Assembly: GCF_900108175.1 (NCBI RefSeq)
Contig: NZ_FNVO01000022.1
Location: forward strand, 54,511-118,510
From: Thermomonospora echinospora
GTDB lineage: Bacteria > Actinomycetota > Actinomycetes > Streptosporangiales > Streptosporangiaceae
Direction of reading: 5' to 3'
DNA length: 64,000 nt
Below the pieces are notes generated by a model. That model did no database searches. It was not told the DNA's origin and worked only from the letters and a program-made list of their open reading frames with translations. This document shows, piece by piece, positions 9,509 through 17,973 of the stretch; positions within the stretch are counted from its first letter, which is position 1, and every line of letters begins with the position of its first letter. The translations under genes and the position numbers were made by a program.

Positions 9509-9523
9509 GTTTACTAGGTTATC
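9509..9523. promoter_or_regulatory. Operator-like site B in the divergent ACAD promoter region
   Basis: GTTTACTAGGTTATC matches the best copy at 11878 in 14 of 15 bases. It is preceded by the block CCCAACGGA (9491-9499), which also precedes the copy at 11878. It lies between the minus-strand operon (start 9446) and the plus-strand fused ACAD (start 9627), so one bound regulator could control both directions. Confidence 0.6.
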
Positions 9524-9626
9524 TACCATACGATTGCTGGAGGCAAGAGGGCGGACGGCGTCCGGCGCCGCGAGTCCGCTCGACGGCTTCCGGATGACTC
9601 TGGACGCTGCTTGAACTGGAGGGGCG

Positions 9627-11777
9627 ATGGCCCTGGCGATCACAGACGAGCACCGCGCGCTGGCCGAGGTCGCGCGCGCCTTCCTCGCCGAACACGATGT
9701 CCGCGCGGCGGCTAGACGCCTGCTGGAGGAGGACGGAGCGGTCCTGCCGCCGTTCTGGAAGCGGTTGTGCGAGCTGGGCTGGCCTGGGCTGCATCTGCCC
9801 GAGGAGTACGGCGGCCAGGGGTTCGGGATCCCCGAGCTGGCCGTCGTGGTCGAGGAGATGGGGCGGGTCGTGGCCCCGGGCCCGTTCCTGCCGACCGTGC
9901 TGGCGTCCGGGGTGCTGGCCGCCACCGGGTCAGAGGAGGTCCTCCGCCGGTACCTGCCGACACTGGCCGACGGCTCACGGCTCGCGGCCGTGGCTCTGGA
10001 GGGTTCGCTGACCTGGAGCAGCGACGGCCGGGTGAGCGGGCAGGCCGGTCCGGTGGCCGGCGCGACGCCGACCTGTGTGCTGGTGCTGCCCGTGGGCGAT
10101 GACCTCGTCGTAGTGGACTCCGCGTCTCCCGGGGTGCGTACCACGCCGCTGGAGAGCCTGGACCTCACCCGGAGGACGGTGGCCGTCCATCTGGAGGACG
10201 TCGTGGTGGACGCCGTACGGGTGCTGCCCGGCGCCCGCGCGACGGCGGTGGCGCTGGCCCGCGTGCTAGCCGCCGCGGAGGCCGCCGGGATCGCCCACGC
10301 CTGCACCGAGATGGCCGTCGAGTACGCCAAGGTGCGGGTGCAGTTCGGGCGGACGATCGGCAGCTTCCAGGCGGTCAAGCACCACTGCGCCGACATGCTG
10401 GTGGCCGCCGAGCTGGCCACCGCCGCAGCCTGGGACGCCGCCCGCGCGTTCGGGTCGGCGGAGTCGGCGCAGGCCTGCGCGGTGGCCGTGCCGACGGCGT
10501 TGGACGCCGCCGTGCGCAATGCCCAGGTCAACATCCAGGTGCACGGCGGCATCGGCTTCACCTGGGAACACGACGCTCACCTGTACCTGCGGCGCGCGGT
10601 CGCCTCGGCAGCGCTGTTCGGCCCTGTCCCGGCGGCTGAGGACGAGATCGTCCGGCTCACCCGCGCCGGCGCCGTCCGTCGTCACGCCATCGACCTGCCA
10701 CCGGAGGCCGAGGCGTTCCGTGCCGACGCCCGCGCGTTCGCCGAGCGCTACGCCGGTCTGCCCGCCGACGAGCGGCGCACCGCGCTGGTCGACTCCGGCT
10801 ACCTGGTGCCGCACTGGCCCCGCCCCTGGGGCCGCGCGGCCGGCGCCGTCGAGCAACTGGTGATCGAAGAGGAACTCGCCGGGATCGAACAGCCCAGCCT
10901 GGGCATCGGCGGGTGGGTGACGCTCACCCTGGCCCAGCACGGCACCCCCGAGCAGATCGAACGCTGGATCCGGCCCAGCCTGCTCGGCGAGCTGCGCTGG
11001 TGCCAGCTGTTCAGCGAGCCCGGCGCGGGCTCGGACGCGGCGGCGGTGCAGACCAGGGCCGTGCGGGTCGAGGGCGGCTGGCGGATCACCGGTCAGAAGG
11101 TGTGGACCAGCGGCGCCCAGGTCTGCAATCGCGGGCTGGCCACCGTGCGCACCGACTCCCACGCGCCCAAGCACAAGGGCATCACCGCGCTGGTCGTGGA
11201 CATGGAGGCCGAGGGCGTCACCGTCCGCCCGCTGCGCGAGATCACCGGCGAGTCGCTGTTCAACGAGGTCTTCTTCGACGAGGTGTTCGTCCCCGACGCG
11301 GATGTGGTGGGCGAAGTGAACCAGGGGTGGACGGTGGCCAGGGCGACGCTGGGCAACGAGCGGGTGAGCATCGGAGGCGGCTCGCAGCGCGGCCTGGCCG
11401 CCGCCGCCCTGCTGTCGCTGCTGGACCGGCACGGTGCCGGCGGGGGCGGTGAGGAGCGTGCGGTGGCACGGCTCATCGCCGAGGAGCAGGCCATGCGGCT
11501 GCTCAACCTGCGCCAGGCGGCACGGGCAGTCGCCGGAGGCCCTCCCGGGCCAGAGGGCAACATCACCAAGCTGCTGTCGGCCGAGCACGCCCAGCACGTC
11601 ACCAAACTCGCCGTCCGCATCGCCGGGCCCGCGGCGGTGTCCGGTGGCGAGCCCGAGGTGACCTTCGAGTACCTCTTCGACCGGTGCCTCACCATCGCGG
11701 GCGGCACCTCCGAGATCGGACGCAACGTCATCGCCGAGCGGCTGCTGGGGCTGCCCCGCGATCCGTTGACCTCTTAG
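9627..11777 (+). CDS. Fused double acyl-CoA dehydrogenase (FadE34-like architecture)
   Basis: A 716-aa protein carrying two complete ACAD modules. Residues ~1-345 resemble the 376-aa subunit at 7099 (QVHGGIGFTWEHDAHLYLRR at the end of the module). Residues ~355-716 resemble the 406-aa partner at 8226 (CQLFSEPGAGSDAAAV, TGQKVWTSGAQ, and terminal TIAGGTSEIGRNVIAERLL). Mycobacterial FadE34 has the same size and two-module build and acts in cholesterol side-chain oxidation; orthology is not proven here. The ATG start has GGAGGGG upstream. The gene is divergent from the split version, with operator site B between them. Confidence 0.9.
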   Translation: MALAITDEHRALAEVARAFLAEHDVRAAARRLLEEDGAVLPPFWKRLCELGWPGLHLPEEYGGQGFGIPELAVVVEEMGRVVAPGPFLPTVLASGVLAATGSEEVLRRYLPTLADGSRLAAVALEGSLTWSSDGRVSGQAGPVAGATPTCVLVLPVGDDLVVVDSASPGVRTTPLESLDLTRRTVAVHLEDVVVDAVRVLPGARATAVALARVLAAAEAAGIAHACTEMAVEYAKVRVQFGRTIGSFQAVKHHCADMLVAAELATAAAWDAARAFGSAESAQACAVAVPTALDAAVRNAQVNIQVHGGIGFTWEHDAHLYLRRAVASAALFGPVPAAEDEIVRLTRAGAVRRHAIDLPPEAEAFRADARAFAERYAGLPADERRTALVDSGYLVPHWPRPWGRAAGAVEQLVIEEELAGIEQPSLGIGGWVTLTLAQHGTPEQIERWIRPSLLGELRWCQLFSEPGAGSDAAAVQTRAVRVEGGWRITGQKVWTSGAQVCNRGLATVRTDSHAPKHKGITALVVDMEAEGVTVRPLREITGESLFNEVFFDEVFVPDADVVGEVNQGWTVARATLGNERVSIGGGSQRGLAAAALLSLLDRHGAGGGGEERAVARLIAEEQAMRLLNLRQAARAVAGGPPGPEGNITKLLSAEHAQHVTKLAVRIAGPAAVSGGEPEVTFEYLFDRCLTIAGGTSEIGRNVIAERLLGLPRDPLTS

Positions 11778-11877
11778 CCCGCGTGCACCGCCGTCCTCAC
11801 CCGGGCCCCGGCACCCGAAGACGGGACACCGCGGCGATGTCGCGGCGACCGGGCATACACACCCAACGGATAACATG

Positions 11878-11892
11878 GTTTACTAGGTTAAC
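11878..11892. promoter_or_regulatory. Operator-like site C, best copy of the palindrome
   Basis: GTTTACTAGGTTAAC is the core of a 21-bp imperfect palindrome (11875-11895) centred on 11885, with 7 of 10 base pairs matched in each arm. A -10-like TATTAT follows directly at 11894, so a bound protein would block the promoter of the LLM gene at 11933. The upstream block CCCAACGGA (11862-11870) is shared with site B. Confidence 0.65.
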
Positions 11893-11932
11893 TATTATAT
11901 GCCCCACTGGGGCCATGACGAGGAGGACGTCC

Positions 11933-12928
11933 GTGGAATGGGGACTGCCTTGGCCGGGCGCGCAGGTGGCGGCCGAGGCCGAGCGGGCGGGCGCCACCGC
12001 CTTCTGCGCCGGCGAGTTCGCCGACACCAACGCCTATCTCACGACCGGTGAGATGGCGGCGGGCACCGAGCGCGCCATGATCGGGCCGGGCATCGCCTAC
12101 GCCTTCGCCCGTTCGCCGTTCGTCCACGCCTCGGCGCTGCGCCACCTGTCCAGGCGGGCGCCGGGTCGGCTCTTCCTGGGGCTGGGCTCGGGCACCCGCC
12201 GGATGAACGCCGACTGGTTCGCCGTCGACGCCGGCGAGCCGGTACGGCGGATGGAAGACCTGATCGGGGCCATCCGCAGCTACCTGGAGGCCGAGAACGG
12301 CGGGCGCATTGTCCACGAGGGCGAGTTCTACCCGATCAACGCCGACATCCGGGCTCCGGTCTTCGGCCGGCTCGACGTCCCGATCCTCATCGGCGCGTTC
12401 AACCGGCGGATGCTGCGCACCGCGGGGAAGGTCGCCGACGGGGTGCTGGGCCACGGAGTGTTCACCGATCGCTGGTGGAACGAGGTCGTCGGCCCCGAAC
12501 TGGCCGAGGGCGCCACCGCCGCGGGCCGCGACCCGGCCAGGTTGCGCCGCTGGGGCTGGCTGATCACCTCGATCGACGACGAGGACCCCGCGCGGGCCCG
12601 TCGCGAGGCGCAGTTGCAGATCGCCTTCTATCTCACCGTCAAGACCTACGACACGCTGGTCGAGCTGCACGGCTGGCAGGAGGAGACCGCCCGCATCCGT
12701 CAGGCCTTCCGCGCCTGGGACACCGACGGCATGGCGGCGGCGGTGACCGACGGGATGCTCGATGCGATCGCGCTGTACGGCACGACCGAGGAGGCCCGGC
12801 AGCGGCTGACGGCCCGCACGTCGCTGCCCGACCTGGCATTCCTGTCCTCCCCCGCCTTTCTGGTGGGAGAGCGCCGCCGGCAGCGGTATGCGACGGCGGC
12901 CGTACGGCTCATGAACGACGTCAAGTGA
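11933..12928 (+). CDS. LLM-class flavin/F420-dependent oxidoreductase
   Basis: A 331-aa luciferase-like monooxygenase-fold protein. Features are the N-terminal strand WGLPWPGAQVAAEAERAGATAF, 'GPGIAYAFARSPFVHASALRHL', the glycine-rich GRLFLGLGSGT and 'PILIGAFNRRMLRTAGKVADG', typical of actinobacterial F420-dependent LLM enzymes. The GTG start is chosen because AGGAGG lies six bases upstream; an ATG at 11915 has no such site. Operator site C lies ~40 nt before the start and the FadR-type regulator follows, so it belongs to the acyl-CoA regulon. The exact reaction is not predictable from sequence. Confidence 0.82.
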   Translation: MEWGLPWPGAQVAAEAERAGATAFCAGEFADTNAYLTTGEMAAGTERAMIGPGIAYAFARSPFVHASALRHLSRRAPGRLFLGLGSGTRRMNADWFAVDAGEPVRRMEDLIGAIRSYLEAENGGRIVHEGEFYPINADIRAPVFGRLDVPILIGAFNRRMLRTAGKVADGVLGHGVFTDRWWNEVVGPELAEGATAAGRDPARLRRWGWLITSIDDEDPARARREAQLQIAFYLTVKTYDTLVELHGWQEETARIRQAFRAWDTDGMAAAVTDGMLDAIALYGTTEEARQRLTARTSLPDLAFLSSPAFLVGERRRQRYATAAVRLMNDVK

Positions 12929-12947
12929 CCTACGAGTAGATACCCTT

Positions 12948-12962
12948 GTGCACCAAGTAAGT
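12948..12962. promoter_or_regulatory. Operator-like site D before the GntR gene
   Basis: GTGCACCAAGTAAGT keeps the GT-AC-GT-A skeleton of the regulon palindrome (11 of 15 positions). It lies 55-70 nt before the regulator start at 13018, the normal place for an autoregulatory site. Confidence 0.45.
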
Positions 12963-13017
12963 CCGGTGCCGGCCGTAATGACGCGGGTGGCACCGAACCG
13001 GAAAGGGGCGATCGTCC

Positions 13018-13809
13018 ATGGCACTGCCGGAGTCCAAGGCCGGGCGCGGCCTGTCGGCCGCCCTGCCGTCCGACGGCGTTCGGCCGCCCAAGACCGGAGA
13101 GCTGGTGGCCCGCAGGCTGCGGCGCATGATCGTGGAGGGCTCGCTCTCCGACGGCGACTACCTGCCCAACGAGGCCACGTTGATGGAGCACTTCGGGGTC
13201 TCCCGCCCCACGCTCCGCGAGGCGTTCCGGGTCCTGGAGTCCGAGGGCCTGATCGAACTGCGCCGCGGCTCCCGGACCGGGGCCCGGGTGAGGGTGCCCG
13301 GACCGGAGGCGGTGGCCCGGCCGGCCGGGCTGCTTCTACAGCTCGGCAAGGCCACGTTGGGTGACGTCTACGTGGCCCGTAGCGCCATTGAGCCCCCGGC
13401 CGCCCGACTGCTGGCGCTCAGTGGCGACGAGCAGCGGTACGCGGCGCTGGAGGAGGAGCTGGAGCTCGAACGCGCCAACCTCGGCAACGCCGAGCAGTTC
13501 GCCATCGGCAGCGCCCGATTCCACCTGAGGCTGGTCGAGCTGTCGGGCAACCGGACACTGGCGCTCATGGCCGGAATGGTGCACGAGATCATCCTGCGGC
13601 AGACCCAGGCGTCCGTACGGGCCAGCGAGGCCACGGGCACACCGGGCGACTACGACCGCGCGCTGCGCGCCTACGAGAAGCTGGTCAGGCTGGTGCGCGC
13701 CGGCGACGGCGACGCAGCCGAGAAATTCTGGCACAAGCATCTGCAACTGGCCGACGAGCTGGTGCTGGCCGGCCGTGAGGCCACCCAGATCATCGACATC
13801 CTGGAGTAA
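13018..13809 (+). CDS. GntR-family transcriptional regulator, FadR subfamily
   Basis: A 263-aa regulator with an N-terminal winged helix at residues ~25-90 (ELVARRLRRMIVEGSLSDGD, then FGVSRPTLREAFRVLESEGLI) and a C-terminal FCD domain (~110-250). The FCD domain has the acidic/histidine ligand set in ARFHLRLVELSGN and FWHKHLQLADEL. Proteins of this kind bind acyl-CoAs or carboxylates and control fatty-acid or aromatic catabolic genes. It is flanked by acyl-CoA genes, and a copy of the shared palindrome lies in its own leader. I therefore infer that it is the repressor of the six-site regulon, with autoregulation. The ATG start follows a GAAAGGGG sequence. Confidence 0.9.
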   Translation: MALPESKAGRGLSAALPSDGVRPPKTGELVARRLRRMIVEGSLSDGDYLPNEATLMEHFGVSRPTLREAFRVLESEGLIELRRGSRTGARVRVPGPEAVARPAGLLLQLGKATLGDVYVARSAIEPPAARLLALSGDEQRYAALEEELELERANLGNAEQFAIGSARFHLRLVELSGNRTLALMAGMVHEIILRQTQASVRASEATGTPGDYDRALRAYEKLVRLVRAGDGDAAEKFWHKHLQLADELVLAGREATQIIDILE

Positions 13810-13839
13810 GAGCGCCAGCCCGAGCACAGCGAACACCCC

Positions 13840-13855
13840 GGCCCGGAGGCGGGCC
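13840..13855. terminator. Short GC-rich stem-loop between convergent genes
   Basis: GGCCCG-gagg-CGGGCC forms a perfect 6-bp stem with a 4-nt loop. It lies between the convergent GntR gene (ends 13809) and ACAD gene (ends 13963) and could terminate either, but there is no T-run. Confidence 0.3.
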
Positions 13856-13962
13856 CAGGACGAGGTGTCCACGGGCGGCCGGTTACCGGCGCAGGCGCGT
13901 GGCGCGGCCATGTGACGACGGGACCAGTGACGCGCCCTGTCGGCGCTTGGAGGGGGGCGAGG

Positions 13963-15039
13963 TCAGGCGACCAGGTCCAGCAGCCGGGCGCGGTGGTGCC
14001 GGGGCGTGCCGCCCAGCAGTTCCCCGGTCTTGATCCGGCGCAGGTACAAATGCAGGTCGTGTTCCCAGGTGAAGCCCATGCCGCCGTGCAGTTGCAGCGC
14101 CGTCCCGGCCACCCGCGAGCACGCCTCACCGGCGATCACGGCCGCCTCGGCGACCCTGACCCGCCGGGCGCCGGTGTCACCGGTGTCCAGCGCACGGGCG
14201 GCGGCGCGCACCGTCACGCGGGCGGATTCGACGTCTACCGCCATGTTGGCGCAGTGGTGCTTGACCGCCTGGAACCCGCCGACCACCCGGCCGAACTGCT
14301 GCCGCTCCTGGACGTACCGGACCGTCATCACCAGCAGCCGGTCGGCGGCGCCGAGTGCGTCGGCAGCGTGATGCAACGCCAGGGCGTCGCCGAGGGAGTC
14401 CACCGTCTCCTGCGGCACGGTCGCCCATGCCCCGGCTTCGGCCTGCACCCCGTCGAGCGTCACGGCGGCGAAGTCGCGGGTGATGTCGAGCGATGTGCGC
14501 ACCGTCCGGCTCAACCCAGGGGCGTTCGATGCGACCAGCGCCAGCACCGGGTCGCCTCCGGCACTCACGGCGGCGACCAGCAACCGGTCGGCGCCCGGCG
14601 CCCCGATCACCACGGGAATCCGCCCGTGCAGCGTCAGCCCGTCGTCCGGTCCGTGGGATGCCTTCACCAGTGACTTCCCCGGCTCGGGCACAACGGGCAC
14701 CACGAGCACGGCTCCCATGGCGGCCTGGTCGGCGACGTCCGGGGCGAGGCCGGCTTCGTCCAGAGCCCGGCACACCAGACCGGCCTGCCCCAGGGGAAGC
14801 GGGGACGCTGCGCGGCCGAGTTCCTCCACGATCAGCGCGAGGTCGGCATGGGAGCCGCCCTCGGCGGTGCGCAGCAGTCCCACCAGGCCCAGCTCCGCCG
14901 CCGCCCGGAAGTCCTCGGGCCGCGCCAGGGCCGCCTCACCGCGGTCCGCGTGGGCCGCCACCAGATCGGTGTGCCGTTCCAGCCACTGGCGCACCGTCTC
15001 GACGAGTGCCTCCTGCTCGTCGCTGATCATGAGTTCCAT
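13963..15039 (-). CDS. Acyl-CoA dehydrogenase, FadE subunit (heteromer type)
   Basis: A 358-aa ACAD of the same divergent class as the protein at 7099. It has a short non-canonical flavin strand region and the C-terminal QLHGGMGFTWEHDLHLYLRRIKTGELL. No partner of the canonical class is adjacent; it may pair with one of the other ACADs in the window or act alone. The ATG start (MELMISDEQEALV) follows GGAGG by eight bases; an upstream ATG at 15087 would place 16 unrelated residues in front. It follows the acyl-CoA ligase at 15099 on the same strand, with operator-like site E in the short gap. Confidence 0.85.
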   Translation of the reverse strand: MELMISDEQEALVETVRQWLERHTDLVAAHADRGEAALARPEDFRAAAELGLVGLLRTAEGGSHADLALIVEELGRAASPLPLGQAGLVCRALDEAGLAPDVADQAAMGAVLVVPVVPEPGKSLVKASHGPDDGLTLHGRIPVVIGAPGADRLLVAAVSAGGDPVLALVASNAPGLSRTVRTSLDITRDFAAVTLDGVQAEAGAWATVPQETVDSLGDALALHHAADALGAADRLLVMTVRYVQERQQFGRVVGGFQAVKHHCANMAVDVESARVTVRAAARALDTGDTGARRVRVAEAAVIAGEACSRVAGTALQLHGGMGFTWEHDLHLYLRRIKTGELLGGTPRHHRARLLDLVA

Positions 15040-15088
15040 ATCGTCATCCTCCCGCCCCACGGCCTGGGTCCACCGCGCCCATGACATG

Positions 15089-15103
15089 AGTTACTGAGTT
15101 ATC
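15089..15103. promoter_or_regulatory. Operator-like site E
   Basis: AGTTACTGAGTTATC fits the regulon palindrome at 11 of 15 positions. It overlaps the stop codon of the ligase gene and lies 50-65 nt before the ACAD start at 15039. That is the same arrangement as site A relative to the thiolase gene. Confidence 0.45.
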
Positions 15104-16679
15104 TGTTCTGGTTGCTCTGCAGGATGCCCCTGAGCTCGTGCTTGCGGACCTTGCCGGCCGCGGTGCGCGGCAGCGCTTCCACCACCATCAGCCGCTCGGG
15201 GGTCTTCTGCCGGGCGGCGCCATGGGCGGCGAAGTGGTCGCGCACAGCGTCCAGGTCGAGGTGGCACCCTTGCCGCAGGACGACGAACGCGCAGACCCGC
15301 TCCCCGTAGCGCTCGTCGGGTTCGGCCACGGCGACGGTCTCGGCGACGGCGGGATGGACGGACAGCAGGTCCTCGACCTCCTTGGAGGAGATCTTCTCCC
15401 CGCCCCGCACGATGATGTCCTTGAGCCGGTCGGTGATGGTCAGGTAGCCGTCCTCGTCCATCCGCCCGACGTCACCGGTGCGCAGCCAGCCGTCGGTGGT
15501 GAACGCTTCCGCGTTCAGCGCCGGGTCGCGGTAGCCGGCGAACAGCTCAGGACCGCGCGAGAGGATCTCGCCCTCACGCCCGGGCGGCAGGTCCCGGCCC
15601 TTGGCGTCGACGATGCGCACCTGCGTGCCGGGCATCGGCCGTCCGTCGGTCGTGGCCCGTTTGTCGCGGGGGTCGTCGACGCCGCCGGAGCTGATGGTCG
15701 GGTGCTCGCTGGAGCCGTAGGCACGGTAGGCGGCGATCCCGGTGCGCTCGGCGCGCTCCACCAGGACAGGCGGCACGCTCGCGGCGCCCACCAGATATTC
15801 GCGAAGACCGCCGACCCCGCGCCCAGTCCGCTCGGCGGCGTCCAGCAGCGCCGCCAGGTGAAACGGCACGCCCGCCGAGGCCGTCACCCCGTGACGGTGC
15901 ACGATGTCCAGGGCGGTTTCGGCGTCCCAGCGCTCCATGAACACCGTCGGCACCCCGTAGATCAGGGCTCGCAGCAGCACGTTCAGCCCGGCGACGTGCC
16001 CGGGCGGGAAGGCGTCCAGGTAGCCGAAGTCCGCGCCGTACCCGGCCCGCATCTCGGCCATGGTGGTCAGTTCGGCGAGCATCGAGCGGTGGGTGTGCTG
16101 TACGCCCTTGGGGTCTGCGGTGGTGCCGGAGGTGTAGACGAGCACACAGACGTCGTCCGGATCGGCCGGCTCCAGCGGCCCGAGGGGCGCGTGCTCCTGC
16201 AGCGATTCCCAGGAGGCCGCTCCCTGGACGGCACCGGATCCATCCGCAACGGCGATCACTTGCCGCAGGCGCGGCAGGCCGTCCCGCATGGCGAGCACTT
16301 CACCGGCCCGCCCGGCGAACGCGATCAGAGCGGCGGCACCGGACTGCCGCAGCACGAACCCGACCTCGCGCAGGCCGTAGATCGGGACGATGGGGAGCAC
16401 CACGGCACCGCGCAACAGCACCGCCGCGTGCGCGATCGCGCTCTCCAGACGGCTGGTCAGCTGGAGCGCCACCACGTCGCCGGGCCCGACGCCCAGGGCG
16501 GCCAGGCCCGCCGCCACTCGCAGAGCCCGGTCGTGCACTGACCGCAGGTTCGTGCTCTCGGTGCCCCGAGGACCGTGGAACACCAGCGCCGTCGAGCCGT
16601 GCCTGGCGGCTCCGGCACACAGCGCGGCGCCGAGACCGCCTTCCCCGGACCCCTGGTGACCTGCCGTTTCGGACACCAT
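15099..16679 (-). CDS. Acyl-CoA synthetase (AMP-binding)
   Basis: A 526-aa ANL ligase and the third in the island. Motifs are VYTSGTTADPKGVQHTH (P-loop), AYGSSEHPTIS, RTGDVGRMDEDGYLTITDR, GGEKISSKEVEDLLS and the C-terminal PRTAAGKVRKHEL with the catalytic Lys. GGEKIS resembles ligases for cyclic or branched acids and cyclohexane-carboxylate-type substrates, but this is weak evidence. The start is ATG after GGGAGG; an alternative GTG one codon later also has acceptable spacing. It is divergent from the collapsed SDR gene at 16760, with operator site F between them. Confidence 0.88.
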   Translation of the reverse strand: MVSETAGHQGSGEGGLGAALCAGAARHGSTALVFHGPRGTESTNLRSVHDRALRVAAGLAALGVGPGDVVALQLTSRLESAIAHAAVLLRGAVVLPIVPIYGLREVGFVLRQSGAAALIAFAGRAGEVLAMRDGLPRLRQVIAVADGSGAVQGAASWESLQEHAPLGPLEPADPDDVCVLVYTSGTTADPKGVQHTHRSMLAELTTMAEMRAGYGADFGYLDAFPPGHVAGLNVLLRALIYGVPTVFMERWDAETALDIVHRHGVTASAGVPFHLAALLDAAERTGRGVGGLREYLVGAASVPPVLVERAERTGIAAYRAYGSSEHPTISSGGVDDPRDKRATTDGRPMPGTQVRIVDAKGRDLPPGREGEILSRGPELFAGYRDPALNAEAFTTDGWLRTGDVGRMDEDGYLTITDRLKDIIVRGGEKISSKEVEDLLSVHPAVAETVAVAEPDERYGERVCAFVVLRQGCHLDLDAVRDHFAAHGAARQKTPERLMVVEALPRTAAGKVRKHELRGILQSNQNR

Positions 16680-16699
16680 CCCACCTCCCGACAAACATA

Positions 16700-16714
16700 G
16701 TTCACGAAGTAGTC
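16700..16714. promoter_or_regulatory. Operator-like site F, divergent promoter
   Basis: GTTCACGAAGTAGTC lies in a 21-bp imperfect palindrome (16697-16717, outer arms ATAG and CTAT). It fits the regulon core at 11 of 15 positions. It sits between the ligase (minus, start 16679) and the SDR remnant/crotonase unit (plus, start 16760). Confidence 0.5.
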
Positions 16715-16759
16715 TATGTTAGTCCGACTGGGTCCGTCATCCATCGTGGGAGACACTTC

Positions 16760-17074
16760 ATGCGCATTGAGGGCACCAGCGCGCTCGTCACCGACGTCAC
16801 CTCCACCGAGCGGTCGCAGACCGCCATCGCTGCCGCCCAGGAGGCCGGGCCGCTGCGCGCGGTCGTGCACTGCACCGGCATCGGCAATCCCATCCGGATG
16901 GTGGGCCGCGACGGCACGCCCGGCGGCCTGCCCGGCTTCGAGCAGGCCATCGGCGTCAACCTGATCGGCTCCTGCAACGCACTGCGGCTGGGCGCCGCCG
17001 CCATGGCCGCCAACGAGCCGGTGGACGGCGAGACCGTCCGCCTGGACGGCACCATCCGCGTGGCCCCCCGCTGA
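16760..17074 (+). pseudogene. Collapsed short-chain dehydrogenase (104 aa, two internal deletions)
   Basis: The 104-codon frame keeps three separate blocks of an SDR of the 3-hydroxyacyl-CoA dehydrogenase (HSD17B10-like) family. These are the extreme N terminus (MRIEGTSALVT), the NAG-region block (GPLRAVVHCTGIGNPIRMVG... to AAAMAANEPV), and the extreme C terminus (DGETVRLDGTIRVAPR). The glycine-rich NAD motif between the first two blocks is missing. So is the whole catalytic Ser-Tyr-Lys segment between the last two. Full members are about 255 aa. Both joins are in frame and the start codon and ribosome site (GGGAG) are intact, so a short protein may still be made. Without cofactor and catalytic residues it cannot be an ordinary dehydrogenase. 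Confidence 0.75.
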
Positions 17075-17104
17075 TCCGCCCCACGTCGAGTCCAAGGAGT
17101 CTTC

Positions 17105-17869
17105 ATGTCGGACGAGGTACTGGTCGAGCACTCCGGCGGGGTCACCGTCATCACCATCAACCGCCCCCAGGCCCGCAACGCCGTCAACCGCGCCGTCAGT
17201 GACGGCATCGCCGCGGCGCTGGAGGAGTTCGAGTCCCGCAAGGACCTGACCGCCGCCGTGATCACCGGTGCGGGCGGGACGTTCTGCTCGGGCATGGACC
17301 TGAAGGCGTTCGTGGCGGGCGAGAACGTCGTGCACCCCGAGCGCGGCTTCGCCGGCATCGCGCACAAGCCCCCGCGCAAGCCCGTGATCGCCGCCGTCGA
17401 GGGCTACGCGCTGGCCGGCGGCTGCGAGATCGCGCTGGCCTGCGACCTGATCGTGGCCGCCGAGGACGCCAGGTTCGGCATCCCCGAGGTCAAGCGCGGC
17501 CTGGTCGCCGGCGCGGGCGGGCTGCTGCGGCTGCCCCGCCGCGTCCCCTACGCGGTGGCCATGCGGCTGGCGCTGACCGGCGACTTCCTCACCGCCCCCG
17601 AGGCCGAACGGCACGGGCTGGTCACCGAGATCACCGCACCCGGCAAGGCCCTGGAGGCCGCCCGCGCGCTGGCCGAGGCCATCGCCGCCAACGCCCCGCT
17701 GGCCGTCGCCGCCACCAAGGAGGTCATCGTCGCCTCCGCCGACTGGTCCTCCGACGAGGCGTTCGCCAAGCAGGACCAGGTCATCCATCCGGTGCTCACC
17801 TCCGCCGACGCCCGCGAAGGCGCCACCGCCTTCGCCGAGAAGCGCCCGCCCGTCTGGCGCGGCGAGTAG
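17105..17869 (+). CDS. Enoyl-CoA hydratase/isomerase (crotonase family)
   Basis: A 254-aa crotonase. It has the oxyanion-hole segments GTFCSGMDLKAF and EGYALAGGCEIAL, the second acidic residue region FGIPEVKRGLVAGAGG, and a C-terminal helix with KEVIVASADW. Residues fit hydration of a trans-2-enoyl-CoA, the step after the ACADs of this island. The ATG follows AAGGAG by five bases. It is separated by 30 nt from the collapsed SDR gene and is presumably co-transcribed with it from the site F promoter. Confidence 0.92.
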   Translation: MSDEVLVEHSGGVTVITINRPQARNAVNRAVSDGIAAALEEFESRKDLTAAVITGAGGTFCSGMDLKAFVAGENVVHPERGFAGIAHKPPRKPVIAAVEGYALAGGCEIALACDLIVAAEDARFGIPEVKRGLVAGAGGLLRLPRRVPYAVAMRLALTGDFLTAPEAERHGLVTEITAPGKALEAARALAEAIAANAPLAVAATKEVIVASADWSSDEAFAKQDQVIHPVLTSADAREGATAFAEKRPPVWRGE

Positions 17870-17973
17870 CCGAGCCGCCGTCAGGGTCCCGGCCTGGTCG
17901 ACACGTCACCGAACCGGGGTCCTGATGTCCGTCTCCCTGACCAGAGCCGTTTCCGCCGGCCCCGCGGAGACTC

